Below, in pieces: positions 27,362 through 35,289 of a DNA stretch of 64,000 nucleotides (position 1 is its first letter; each line of letters opens with the position of its first letter). The DNA is from CAIVAT01 sp964455285 (GTDB lineage: Bacteria; Bacteroidota; Bacteroidia; Bacteroidales; FEN-979), in the NCBI GenBank assembly GCA_964455285.1, contig CAYVVG010000006.1, forward strand, positions 26,982 through 90,981. The letters are read 5' to 3'. The notes under the pieces are model-generated. The model ran no database searches. It was not told where the DNA came from and saw nothing but the letters and a program-made list of their open reading frames with translations. A program made the position numbers and the translations under genes.

Positions 27362-30300
27362 ATGAGCTTGTACAGCACCTCCGTTAAGAATCCCATCACC
27401 ACCCTCATGATCTTCATCGCGGTGATCATCCTGGGTCTTTACTCCTATTACCGTCTGCCCGTGGATTATTTCCCTAAGATGGATCCGCCCTACATCTCGG
27501 TGTTCACCTATTACAACGGGGCCAACGCCGCCGATGTCGAACAGAACATCACCCGCAAGCTCGAGGATGGTTTCGGCACCATCACCAACCTGAAGAAGAT
27601 CACCTCGAAGTCGAAAGACAACATCTCGGTGATCACGCTGGAATTCGACTGGGGCACCAACCTCGACGAGGCGACCAACGAAGTGCGCGACGCCGTGGGG
27701 ATGGCCGAACGCAACCTGCCCGACGAGGTGGAAAGTCCGACGATCTTCCGCATCAGCACCAGCATGATCCCCGTGATCATGTTCAGCGTGACGGCCGATG
27801 AGAGTTATGCCGGGATCAAAGACATCCTCGACACCAAACTTATCCAGCCGCTGAACCGCATCGACGGGGTGGGTAACATATTCCAGATCGGAGCCCCCGT
27901 GCGGGCGGTGATGGTCGAGGTGGACCCCCGCAAACTCGACGCCTACAACCTGACGGTCGAACAGGTGTCGGGCATCCTGGCGGCCAACAACCTCAACCTC
28001 CCCTCGGGCAACCTCGAGATGGGCAAATCGGATCTGCCTTTGCGCCTCCAGGGGGAGTTCGAATCGAGCAACGTCATCGGCAACATCATCCTCAGCAACG
28101 CCGCCGGAAAGACCGTGTACCTCAGGGATGTGGCCACGGTGCGCGACAGCCTGAAGGACATCAATTCGTACGAGCGGTCCAACGGCCGGAAGAGCGTCAG
28201 GATCATGATCCAGAAACAGTCGGACGCCAACACCGTCACCGTCGCCAACAAGATCAAGAAGAAACTCGAAACCATAAGCAAAACCCTGCCTCCCGACATC
28301 CGGGTCGAGGTCCTGATGGATTCCTCCATCAACACCATGAATTCCATCAACAACCTCTCGGAAACGCTTCTTTACGCGCTGCTCTTCGTTGTGCTGGTGG
28401 TAATCCTGTTCCTGGGGCAGGGAAAGGCGACCTTTATCATCTCGCTGTCCATCCCGATCTCGCTGATCGCGGGTTTCATTTACATGTACCTTTCGGGAGA
28501 CACCATCAACATCATCACTCTCTCGTCGCTCTCGATCGCCATCGGGCTCGTGGTCGACGACTCGATCGTGGTGCTTGAGAACATCACCAAAAAGCTGGAA
28601 CGGGGAGGCTTTGTCAGGGAGTCGGCCATATACGGCACCAGTGAAGTCAGCCTGGCGGTGATCGCCTCCACCCTCACCATCATCGCGGTATTCCTTCCTC
28701 TTACCATGCTGGGCGGCATCACCGGCATCCTCTTCCGCCCGCTGGGCTGGGTCGTCACCATCTCGGTCGCCACTTCGGTATTCGTTTCCATGTCGCTGGT
28801 CCCCATGCTGACCTCGCGGATGCTGACCGCCCGGTTGCCCGACCGGAATTCGGTCCGCGGGAGGATCTACTGGTTCTCGCAGAGCATCCTGGGAAAGATG
28901 GACGACGTGTATGCCCGTACGCTTGCATGGGCGGTGAGTCACCGCTGGCTGGTGATCGGCATCGCCACCGTGGTGTTCGTCGCCTCGATGTTCCTGGTCA
29001 GGGTGATCGGTTCCGAATTCATGCCGGCCACCGACAACGACCGCATCTCGGCCCAGGTCAAACTGGCCCAGGGCACCCGGCTGGAGGAGACGGCGCTGAC
29101 GGCTCACTACCTCGACTCGGTTTTCATCTCCAAATACCCGGAGGCCGAGATCGTTTCGACCAGCGCCGGGGTGGGCGACGGAAGCACGCTGGCGGCCATC
29201 TTCACCGAAACGGGGAACTATATCATCAATTACACCTTCAAAATGAAGCAGCGCAAGGACCGCACCCGCGACATCTTTGAGATCGCCAACGAGATGCGCA
29301 AGGAGATCGCGGTGCTGCCCGAGGTGGAAAAATTCTACGTCGATCCCGGCAGCTCGCGTTCCTCGAGCGCCATGGGCATGGGAGGCGGTAACAACCTCGA
29401 AGTGAAGATCTACGGCAACGATTTCGACGAAACCAACGTGATCGCCGAGAAGATGGCCGGAGCCCTCAAAAAGATCCGGGGCACCCGCGACGTCCTGATC
29501 AGCCGCGACCCGGAGAAGACCGAGCTGCAGCTGGTGCTCGACGCGGAGAAGATGACCTCGTTCGGGCTGACGACAGCCGGGGTGGCCACGGCGATCCGCA
29601 ACCGCATCAACGGGGTCACCGCCACCAGGTACCGCGAGGACGGCAACGAATACGACGTGATCGTGCAGTATGCCGAGCCGTTCCGCCGGTCGACCGAAGA
29701 CGTACAGAACATCACCATCATGACGCCGCAGGGAAAGATGGTCAGGCTCAGCGAGATCACCCTGCTCAAACGGTTCTACTCCCCGCCCAACATCGAACGC
29801 GAGAACAAAGTCCGGGTGGTGACCGTTTCGGCGGCGCTTTCGGGTACCGATATCGGAACCGTCGAAGCGACGCTGGAACCGGAGATCGCGAAGATGGACA
29901 TCCCGGGCGACGTTTCGATCGACTATGGCGGGAGCGCCGAGAACATGAAGGAGTCGTTCCAGAGCCTGATCCTGCTGATCCTGTTGTCGATGATCCTGGT
30001 CTATATCGTGATGGCCTCGCAGTTCGAGTCGCTCACCGAGCCCTTCATCATCATGTTCTCGATCCCCTTCGCCTTCACAGGAGTGTTTATCGGACTTTAT
30101 GTGTTCGGTACGACGATCAGTGTCATCTCGCTCATCGGGGCGGTCATGCTGATCGGGATCGTCGTGAAGAACGGCATCATCCTCGTCGATTACACCAACC
30201 TCGAGGTTGACCGCGGGTTTTCGCTGCGCAACGCCGTGATCACGGCGGGACGGTCGCGGTTGCGCCCGGTGGTGATGACCTCGCTCACGATGATCCTGGC

Positions 30301-30496
30301 CATGATCCCCATGATCCTGTCGCGGGGGAGCGGTTCGGAGACGTGGCGGCCGATGGCCATCGCGATCTTTTTCGGCCTCACCTTTTCGACCCTGGTGACG
30401 CTGATCCTGATCCCGACCATTTATACCATTTTCGGGGTCGGAAAGATCAAAAAGGCGCGAAAGGCGCAGGAAAAAGTATTAACCGGAAAAGTATAG
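27362..30496 (+). CDS. RND family efflux transporter permease (AcrB/MexB-like)
   Basis: The 1044-residue inner-membrane pump uses the proton gradient to export drugs or other compounds. It has 12 membrane segments and two large periplasmic loops. The proton-relay aspartates are seen in GLVVDDSIVVLEN (transmembrane helix 4). Length and the internal duplication (second half begins with SHRWLVIGIATVVFVASMF) are typical of the hydrophobe/amphiphile exporters rather than metal RND pumps. A Ser/Met/Gly-rich stretch (SRSSSAMGMGGGNN) lies in the second periplasmic loop. The PG0541-like gene starts 4 bp downstream. Confidence 0.94.
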   Translation: MSLYSTSVKNPITTLMIFIAVIILGLYSYYRLPVDYFPKMDPPYISVFTYYNGANAADVEQNITRKLEDGFGTITNLKKITSKSKDNISVITLEFDWGTNLDEATNEVRDAVGMAERNLPDEVESPTIFRISTSMIPVIMFSVTADESYAGIKDILDTKLIQPLNRIDGVGNIFQIGAPVRAVMVEVDPRKLDAYNLTVEQVSGILAANNLNLPSGNLEMGKSDLPLRLQGEFESSNVIGNIILSNAAGKTVYLRDVATVRDSLKDINSYERSNGRKSVRIMIQKQSDANTVTVANKIKKKLETISKTLPPDIRVEVLMDSSINTMNSINNLSETLLYALLFVVLVVILFLGQGKATFIISLSIPISLIAGFIYMYLSGDTINIITLSSLSIAIGLVVDDSIVVLENITKKLERGGFVRESAIYGTSEVSLAVIASTLTIIAVFLPLTMLGGITGILFRPLGWVVTISVATSVFVSMSLVPMLTSRMLTARLPDRNSVRGRIYWFSQSILGKMDDVYARTLAWAVSHRWLVIGIATVVFVASMFLVRVIGSEFMPATDNDRISAQVKLAQGTRLEETALTAHYLDSVFISKYPEAEIVSTSAGVGDGSTLAAIFTETGNYIINYTFKMKQRKDRTRDIFEIANEMRKEIAVLPEVEKFYVDPGSSRSSSAMGMGGGNNLEVKIYGNDFDETNVIAEKMAGALKKIRGTRDVLISRDPEKTELQLVLDAEKMTSFGLTTAGVATAIRNRINGVTATRYREDGNEYDVIVQYAEPFRRSTEDVQNITIMTPQGKMVRLSEITLLKRFYSPPNIERENKVRVVTVSAALSGTDIGTVEATLEPEIAKMDIPGDVSIDYGGSAENMKESFQSLILLILLSMILVYIVMASQFESLTEPFIIMFSIPFAFTGVFIGLYVFGTTISVISLIGAVMLIGIVVKNGIILVDYTNLEVDRGFSLRNAVITAGRSRLRPVVMTSLTMILAMIPMILSRGSGSETWRPMAIAIFFGLTFSTLVTLILIPTIYTIFGVGKIKKARKAQEKVLTGKV

Positions 30497-30500
30497 CCGC

Positions 30501-30794
30501 ATGAAAGCCGTATTTATCGTTTACAATCAATCGCTGTCGGGGCAGATCGGGGATATTATCGACGCGCTCATGATCAGGGGTTTCACCCGGTGGACCGGCA
30601 TCACCGGTACCGGTTCGCAGAAAGGGCTGCCCCACGCAGGCACGCATACCTGGCCCGAGCTCAACCACGCCCACCTGGTGGTCATCGACGACGAAAAGGT
30701 GAAACCCTTGCTGGCCCGGCTGAAAAGTCTCGACGAGTCGGTCGGGGATCAGGGATTGCGGGCCTTTGTGTGGACTGTGGAGGAGATGATCTGA
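30501..30794 (+). CDS. PG0541-type transporter-associated protein
   Basis: The 97-residue protein matches the small PG0541 family found in Bacteroidota next to RND-type transporters. It begins MKAVFIVYNQSLSGQIGDIID, and its size and alpha/beta pattern resemble PII-like (GlnB/CutA-fold) regulators. It has no signal peptide, so it acts in the cytoplasm. It follows the RND pump with a 4-bp gap and is surely on the same message. A role in adjusting the pump in response to a small ligand is an inference. Confidence 0.75.
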   Translation: MKAVFIVYNQSLSGQIGDIIDALMIRGFTRWTGITGTGSQKGLPHAGTHTWPELNHAHLVVIDDEKVKPLLARLKSLDESVGDQGLRAFVWTVEEMI

Positions 30795-30842
30795 GGCAGC
30801 CGGGAAAATCATGCCTTCGCATTTTGCGTGGCTTCTTTTCTT

Positions 30843-30850
30843 TACCTTTG
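30843..30850 (+). promoter_or_regulatory. -7 element of the KdpD-like kinase gene
   Basis: TACCTTTG matches TAnnTTTG, 19 bp before the ATG at 30870. Confidence 0.6.
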
Positions 30851-30869
30851 GTCCGGATAACCGGACCGG

Positions 30870-31949
30870 ATGAAACGAATCAAGACCCGGAATTTCCCCC
30901 CCGGCGTACAATACCTCGTATGCATCACCCTGGTGCTGGCCGTTTCAGGGATTCTTTACCCGACCAGTCCGTACATCGGGTACCGGGTGGTCGCCCTGGT
31001 GCTGCTGATGACCGTGTCGGTCATCGCCATGCTGTTCGACATCCTGCCGGTGATGGCTGCCGCCGTCCTGAGTGCCGTAATCTGGAACTTTTTCTTCATC
31101 CCTCCCCTCTTTACCTTTCACATCGAGGACACGGAGGATACGCTGTTATTCCTGCTTTATTTCCTGATCGCCTTCATCAACGCAACGCTGACCTTCAAGA
31201 TACGGGAGGCGGAGAAACGGGCCCGCGACAAAGAGGAGCAGGATAACCTCATCCGGCTTTACAACACGTTGTTCAATTCGCTCTCGCACGAACTCCGGAC
31301 TCCCGTCGCCTCGATCATCGGAGCCCTCGACACGCTTCGCGAAAACCGCGACACCCTTACCGAAACCAACCGGGAGGATCTGCTGGCCGTGATCGGCAAA
31401 GCCGGATTCGAGCTCAACCGGGAGGTTGACAACCTGCTCAGCATGAGTCGCCTGGAGAGCGGCATGCTGAGGCTCCGGCCCGACTGGAGCGATATGGGCG
31501 ATGTGGTACATTCGGTGTTCCGGAAGTTGCTGCCCGAAGGCGACCGGCGTCTGATGTACCTGCCCGACGACAACCTTCCCCTGTTCCGTTTTGATGCAGG
31601 CATCGTGGAGCAGATCCTCAACAATTTGATTCACAATGCGCTTCATCACACCCCGGAGCATACCGGGATCCGGATCGGGGTCATGCACCGGGGAGAAGCG
31701 TGTGTGATCACCGTATCCGACCGGGGTCCGGGATTCCCGCCGCATGAGATCGACCGGGTATTCGACAAGTTTTACCGTTTGCCGGGCGACACTACCGGTG
31801 GCACGGGGCTGGGGCTGTCGATCGTCAAAGGGTTCGTAGAGGCCCTGAACGGGACGGTCACGCTGGAAAACATGCCGGAGGGGGGCGCCTGTTTCACCGT
31901 CACATTCCCGGCCGAAACCACCTACATGAACCTCCTGAAAAATGAATAA
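30870..31949 (+). CDS. KdpD-like sensor histidine kinase (short form)
   Basis: The 359-residue kinase has the DUF4118 membrane module of KdpD (four hydrophobic segments, about residues 13-110). A dimerisation/phosphoacceptor domain follows with His140 (NSLSHELRTPVASIIG), then an ATPase domain (NLIHNALHHT, DRGPGFPP, GTGLGLSIVKG). The large N-terminal KdpD and Usp domains of true KdpD are absent. It overlaps the response-regulator gene by 8 bp. With the Kup transporter gene right after the pair, potassium or osmotic sensing is a reasonable inference. No kdpFABC genes are in the window. Confidence 0.88.
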   Translation: MKRIKTRNFPPGVQYLVCITLVLAVSGILYPTSPYIGYRVVALVLLMTVSVIAMLFDILPVMAAAVLSAVIWNFFFIPPLFTFHIEDTEDTLLFLLYFLIAFINATLTFKIREAEKRARDKEEQDNLIRLYNTLFNSLSHELRTPVASIIGALDTLRENRDTLTETNREDLLAVIGKAGFELNREVDNLLSMSRLESGMLRLRPDWSDMGDVVHSVFRKLLPEGDRRLMYLPDDNLPLFRFDAGIVEQILNNLIHNALHHTPEHTGIRIGVMHRGEACVITVSDRGPGFPPHEIDRVFDKFYRLPGDTTGGTGLGLSIVKGFVEALNGTVTLENMPEGGACFTVTFPAETTYMNLLKNE

Positions 31950-32619
31950 AAGCTCGATACTCGTGATCGAAGATGAGCCGCAGATCCGGAAGCTGCTGGA
32001 GATCAACCTGGAAAGCAACGGGTACAGCGTCCTTCAGGCTTCGACGGGCGCCGAGGGGATCCGCCTGGCAGCCAGTCACTCCCCCGACCTGGTGCTGCTC
32101 GACATCGGGCTGCCCGACATCAGCGGGCATGAGGTGCTGCGGGAGTTGCGCAGCTGGTTCACCCACGCGGTCATCATCCTTTCGGTTCGCGACAGCGAAT
32201 CGGACATCGTGAGCGCCCTCGACAACGGGGCGACCGATTACCTGACGAAGCCCTTCCGCACGGCGGAGCTGCTGGCCCGCATCCGGTCGGCGATCCGGCG
32301 CAACGAGGGGCCGGCAGGCATCAGCGTCGTGGAATCGGGCAACCTGGTCATCGATCTGGCTGCCCGCAGCGTAAAAAAGAACGGCGAATTCGTGAAGCTT
32401 ACCTCGACCGAATACCGGCTGCTGGCTCTGCTCGCCCGTAACGAGGGTTGTGTGCTCACCCACCAGTACCTCCTGAAGGAGGTGTGGGGTGTGGGATACC
32501 AGAACGAATCGCAGTACTTGCGGGTATTTGTCGGAACTCTTCGCAGGAAGCTCGAAGAGGACGCCGACCATCCCCGGCATATCCTCACCGAGAGCGGCGT
32601 CGGGTACCGTTTTCTTTAA
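31942..32619 (+). CDS. KdpE-like OmpR-family response regulator
   Basis: The 225-residue protein has a receiver domain with phospho-acceptor Asp54 (LVLLDIGLPD), acidic pocket Asp11-Glu12 and Lys in YLTKPF. A winged-helix OmpR-type output domain follows (LTSTEYRLLALLARNEG ... TLRRKLEEDADHPRHI). It resembles KdpE. Its start overlaps the kinase gene by 8 bp, so translation is coupled. Its own 3' end carries T-rich repeats that may be a target for it, just upstream of kup. Confidence 0.9.
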   Translation: MNKSSILVIEDEPQIRKLLEINLESNGYSVLQASTGAEGIRLAASHSPDLVLLDIGLPDISGHEVLRELRSWFTHAVIILSVRDSESDIVSALDNGATDYLTKPFRTAELLARIRSAIRRNEGPAGISVVESGNLVIDLAARSVKKNGEFVKLTSTEYRLLALLARNEGCVLTHQYLLKEVWGVGYQNESQYLRVFVGTLRRKLEEDADHPRHILTESGVGYRFL

Positions 32620-32640
32620 CATCTTTATAATTTCTTAACG
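32611..32640 (+). promoter_or_regulatory. T-rich direct repeats upstream of kup, candidate KdpE-type site
   Basis: Three successive 10-base blocks read TTTCTTTAAC, ATCTTTATAA and TTTCTTAACG. The CTTTAA/CTTTATA/CTTAAC cores are spaced by 9 and 11 bp, about one helical turn, as in OmpR-family sites. The repeats overlap the stop codon of the regulator gene. A weak -7 element (CACTTTTG, 32683-32690) lies about 60 bp downstream. Assignment to the KdpE-like protein is inference. Confidence 0.35.
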
Positions 32641-32714
32641 CTCCCGGGGGGAATTTTTACATTTTCCCATCACCGATCCAGCCACTTTTGCACCCGTTGA
32701 AAACCGACAGGGGA

Positions 32715-34673
32715 ATGCAAAAGAACGGCCTGGTGGGAAAAGTGACACCGCTCACTCTGATCGTCGCACTCGGAATCATTTACGGCGACATCGGCACCAG
32801 TCCCCTCTATGTCATGAAAGCCATCGCCGGCGATCGTCCGCTCGACATGCTGCTGGTTTATGGCGGGGTTTCGTGTGTTTTCTGGACCCTGACCTTCCAG
32901 ACCACAATAAAATACATCTACCTTACCCTGAACGCCGACAATCACGGCGAAGGGGGAATATTTTCACTTTACGCCCTGGTGAGGAGATTCGGCAAGTACC
33001 TGGTCATCCCCACGATCCTGGGGGCCACTACTCTGCTGGCCGACGGCATCATCACCCCGCCCATTTCGGTCGCCTCGGCCGTCGAAGGGTTGACAGTACT
33101 ACCGGGATTGGAGTCGCTTCAAACGGTGCCGATCGTCATTGTCATCCTTTCGGCCCTTTTCTTTTTCCAACGGTTTGGCACGCGGAAAATAGGGTCGGCA
33201 TTCGGTCCGGCGATGATGGTATGGTTCTCCATGCTTTTCGTGCTTGGCATCTCCCAGGTACTGCAGCACCCGGAAATACTGCGGGCTGTCAATCCCATTT
33301 ACGCTTTCCGCTTTGTGTCGGGTTATCCTCACGGATTCTGGCTTTTAGGCGCGGTTTTCCTGGCAACCACCGGCGCCGAGGCACTCTATTCCGACCTGGG
33401 GCATTGTGGAAAACAGAACATCAGGATCACCTGGGGTTTCGTGAAGTTGTGCCTGCTGACGAATTACCTGGGACAATCAGCCTGGATGCTCAGCCTGGGA
33501 GAAGGAGCCGCACTGGCAGGGCGCAATCCTTTCTTTTCGATCATGCCGGTGTGGTTTCTGCTGCCCGGTATCCTCATCGCCACGGTTGCCACCATCATCG
33601 CCTCCCAGGCGATGATCAGCGGCAGCTACACGCTGATCAACGAGGCCATGAACCTCAACTTCTGGCCGCGGATCGCTGTCAGGCAACCGACCGACCTGAA
33701 GGGCCAGATCTATATCCCCAGCGTGAACAACATCCTTTGGGCCGGTTGCATCCTGATGGTGCTGTATTTCCGTACCTCGACCCACATGGAAGCCGCCTAC
33801 GGATTCTCCATCTCGATCGCCATGCTGATGACGACTTTTCTGCTGATGCATTATCTGTTCTACCTGAAAAAATGGAACCGGCTGGCCGTGCTGGGAATCT
33901 TCGTTCTGTTTGCGGCGATCGAATTGTCCTTTTTCGTGGCCAACGTTGCCAAGATCAGGGAACGCTGGATGTTCCTGTTTTTCGAGCTTCTCATCTTCCT
34001 CACCATGTACACCTGGTACTATGCCCGGAAGATCAACAACCGTTTTATCCGGTTCACCGAGCTTGGCCGGTACGTTCGTGACCTGAAAGCGCTGCATGCC
34101 GACACCACGGTCCCGAAATTCGCCTCTCACCTGGTTTTCCTTACCAAGGCAAACAACCGGCACGAGGTGGAGGAGAAGATCATACGCTCGATCTTCGCCC
34201 GGAGACCCAAACGGGCCGATGTTTACTGGCTGGTCCACATCAACCGCACCGAAGAGCCTTATAGCCTCACCTATAACGTGATGGAGCTGGTCGATAACCT
34301 GCTGTTCAAGATCAACATCAATGTCGGGTTCCGCATCCAGCCGCGCACGGAACTCTATTTCAAAAAGATCATCCGGAGGATGGCCGGGGAACGGGGAAAC
34401 GAAATACCGGCCCTGCACGATAGGCCCACGGACTATTGCCACGAACCCGACTTCGTATTCATCGTCATTGAAAAGTACCTGTCTGTCGAAAATCAGTTCA
34501 CCTTTCTCGACGGAGTCCTCCTGAACACCTTCTTTTTCATGAAACGCCTGGGTCAGCGCGACGAAAAGGCATTCGGCCTCGATAAAAGCGATGTAGTGGT
34601 GGAATATGTCCCGCTGGTCTACCAGCAGGCCTCCTCCGATGAGTTAGTCAGGCAAGAACCCGAAAAATTCTAA
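32715..34673 (+). CDS. kup: Kup-type potassium uptake transporter
   Basis: The 652-residue protein imports potassium, probably with protons. It opens with the family signature LIVALGIIYGDIGTSPLYVMK and has about 12 membrane segments followed by a cytoplasmic C-terminal domain of roughly 190 residues. GEGGIFSLYALVRR and LGEGAALAGRNPFFSIMP are also family-typical. The ATG at 32715 (MQKNGLV) is preferred, since the more upstream TTG overlaps a promoter-like CACTTTTG. The KdpDE-like pair upstream is likely its regulator. Confidence 0.93.
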   Translation: MQKNGLVGKVTPLTLIVALGIIYGDIGTSPLYVMKAIAGDRPLDMLLVYGGVSCVFWTLTFQTTIKYIYLTLNADNHGEGGIFSLYALVRRFGKYLVIPTILGATTLLADGIITPPISVASAVEGLTVLPGLESLQTVPIVIVILSALFFFQRFGTRKIGSAFGPAMMVWFSMLFVLGISQVLQHPEILRAVNPIYAFRFVSGYPHGFWLLGAVFLATTGAEALYSDLGHCGKQNIRITWGFVKLCLLTNYLGQSAWMLSLGEGAALAGRNPFFSIMPVWFLLPGILIATVATIIASQAMISGSYTLINEAMNLNFWPRIAVRQPTDLKGQIYIPSVNNILWAGCILMVLYFRTSTHMEAAYGFSISIAMLMTTFLLMHYLFYLKKWNRLAVLGIFVLFAAIELSFFVANVAKIRERWMFLFFELLIFLTMYTWYYARKINNRFIRFTELGRYVRDLKALHADTTVPKFASHLVFLTKANNRHEVEEKIIRSIFARRPKRADVYWLVHINRTEEPYSLTYNVMELVDNLLFKININVGFRIQPRTELYFKKIIRRMAGERGNEIPALHDRPTDYCHEPDFVFIVIEKYLSVENQFTFLDGVLLNTFFFMKRLGQRDEKAFGLDKSDVVVEYVPLVYQQASSDELVRQEPEKF

Positions 34674-34676
34674 AAA

Positions 34677-34967
34677 ATGAAATCAATAGATTCAAAAGTG
34701 CTGTTTGACAAATACTTCGGGCTTTCCGACCGGCATGTCCGGATCGTGCTTCGCAACGGGAAGGTCATCCAGGGTACAATAGCCGGGTACTCCTTTCAGG
34801 ATCCTGATGCAGACGATCCCGTGATCAGCCGGTGGCATCTGGTACGGGACGATTCGAAAGAAACGGAAGGTTACCAGGAGGTTGGGTTTGTGGTGGGCGA
34901 GATGGTCCGCCACTGCGACATTGCCTCCGTGTTTTTCCGTGAGGACCACAGCACGATGACCTTTTAG
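34677..34967 (+). CDS. Small conserved protein with Sm-like beta pattern
   Basis: The 96-residue product starts 3 bp after the kup stop and should be co-expressed with it. It is not firmly recognised. The central segment VRIVLRNGKVIQGTIAGY followed by a strand ending ISRWHLV resembles the Sm1 motif of LSM proteins (strand, Asn-Gly turn, strand, Gly). It has no signal peptide or membrane segment. Whether it binds RNA or helps Kup is unknown. Confidence 0.6.
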   Translation: MKSIDSKVLFDKYFGLSDRHVRIVLRNGKVIQGTIAGYSFQDPDADDPVISRWHLVRDDSKETEGYQEVGFVVGEMVRHCDIASVFFREDHSTMTF

Positions 34968-35018
34968 ATGTTCCGATCAGAATTCAGAGTTCGTTAATCG
35001 ATTGTTCGATTATTGAGC

Positions 35019-35196
35019 CCCCTCCGAAAAGTCAATCTACCCACCCCTAACCCCTCCCTACCAGTAGGGAGGGGAATAACCGATACGACCATATTAAAGA
35101 TTATCAATACTTTATGCAGCACCTTATAACACCCCTCCCTTGCAAAGGGAGGGGTCGGGGGTGGGTAGATCACGGCAACGGCACTTTTCGGAGGGG
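35019..35196. repeat. Long interrupted inverted repeat (MITE-like or hairpin element)
   Basis: Three perfect paired blocks occur in nested order: 35019-35032 with 35183-35196 (14 bp, CCCCTCCGAAAAGT), 35035-35047 with 35158-35170 (13 bp, ATCTACCCACCCC), and 35050-35059 with 35146-35155 (10 bp, ACCCCTCCCT). Each arm tip also folds on itself (CCCTCCC with GGGAGGG at 35052-35074 and 35132-35154). The central AT-rich loop is about 60 bp and non-coding. No transposase is adjacent. Confidence 0.8.
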
Positions 35197-35202
35197 ACTC
35201 AT

Positions 35203-35258
35203 TATTCGATTTTTCGATTATTCGATTGTTCGATTGTTCGATTGTTCGATTATTCGAT
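35203..35258. repeat. Seven tandem T(A/T/G)TTCGAT octamers
   Basis: Seven consecutive 8-bp units differ only at position 2. Similar units flank the other end of the inverted repeat (34996-35012). A 16-bp match to that left flank (GTTAATCGATTGTTCG, 34993-35008) recurs at 52199-52214. Confidence 0.85.
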
Positions 35259-35289
35259 GGTTCAAACCGGAGGATGGGAGGAACCGTCT

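Larger units (their letters stand above)
34968..35289. other. Gene-free region holding a structured repeat element
   Basis: This 322-bp stretch has no protein gene. It is filled by octamer repeats of the TTCGATT type on both sides of a long GC-rich inverted repeat (35019-35196). Confidence 0.7.

Noticed and set aside
26249..29107. A 952-codon open frame on the minus strand
   Set aside because: It lies antisense to the adaptor and RND pump genes. Its translation is rich in His, Asp and Gly with no family features, as expected from an antisense frame in GC-rich DNA.
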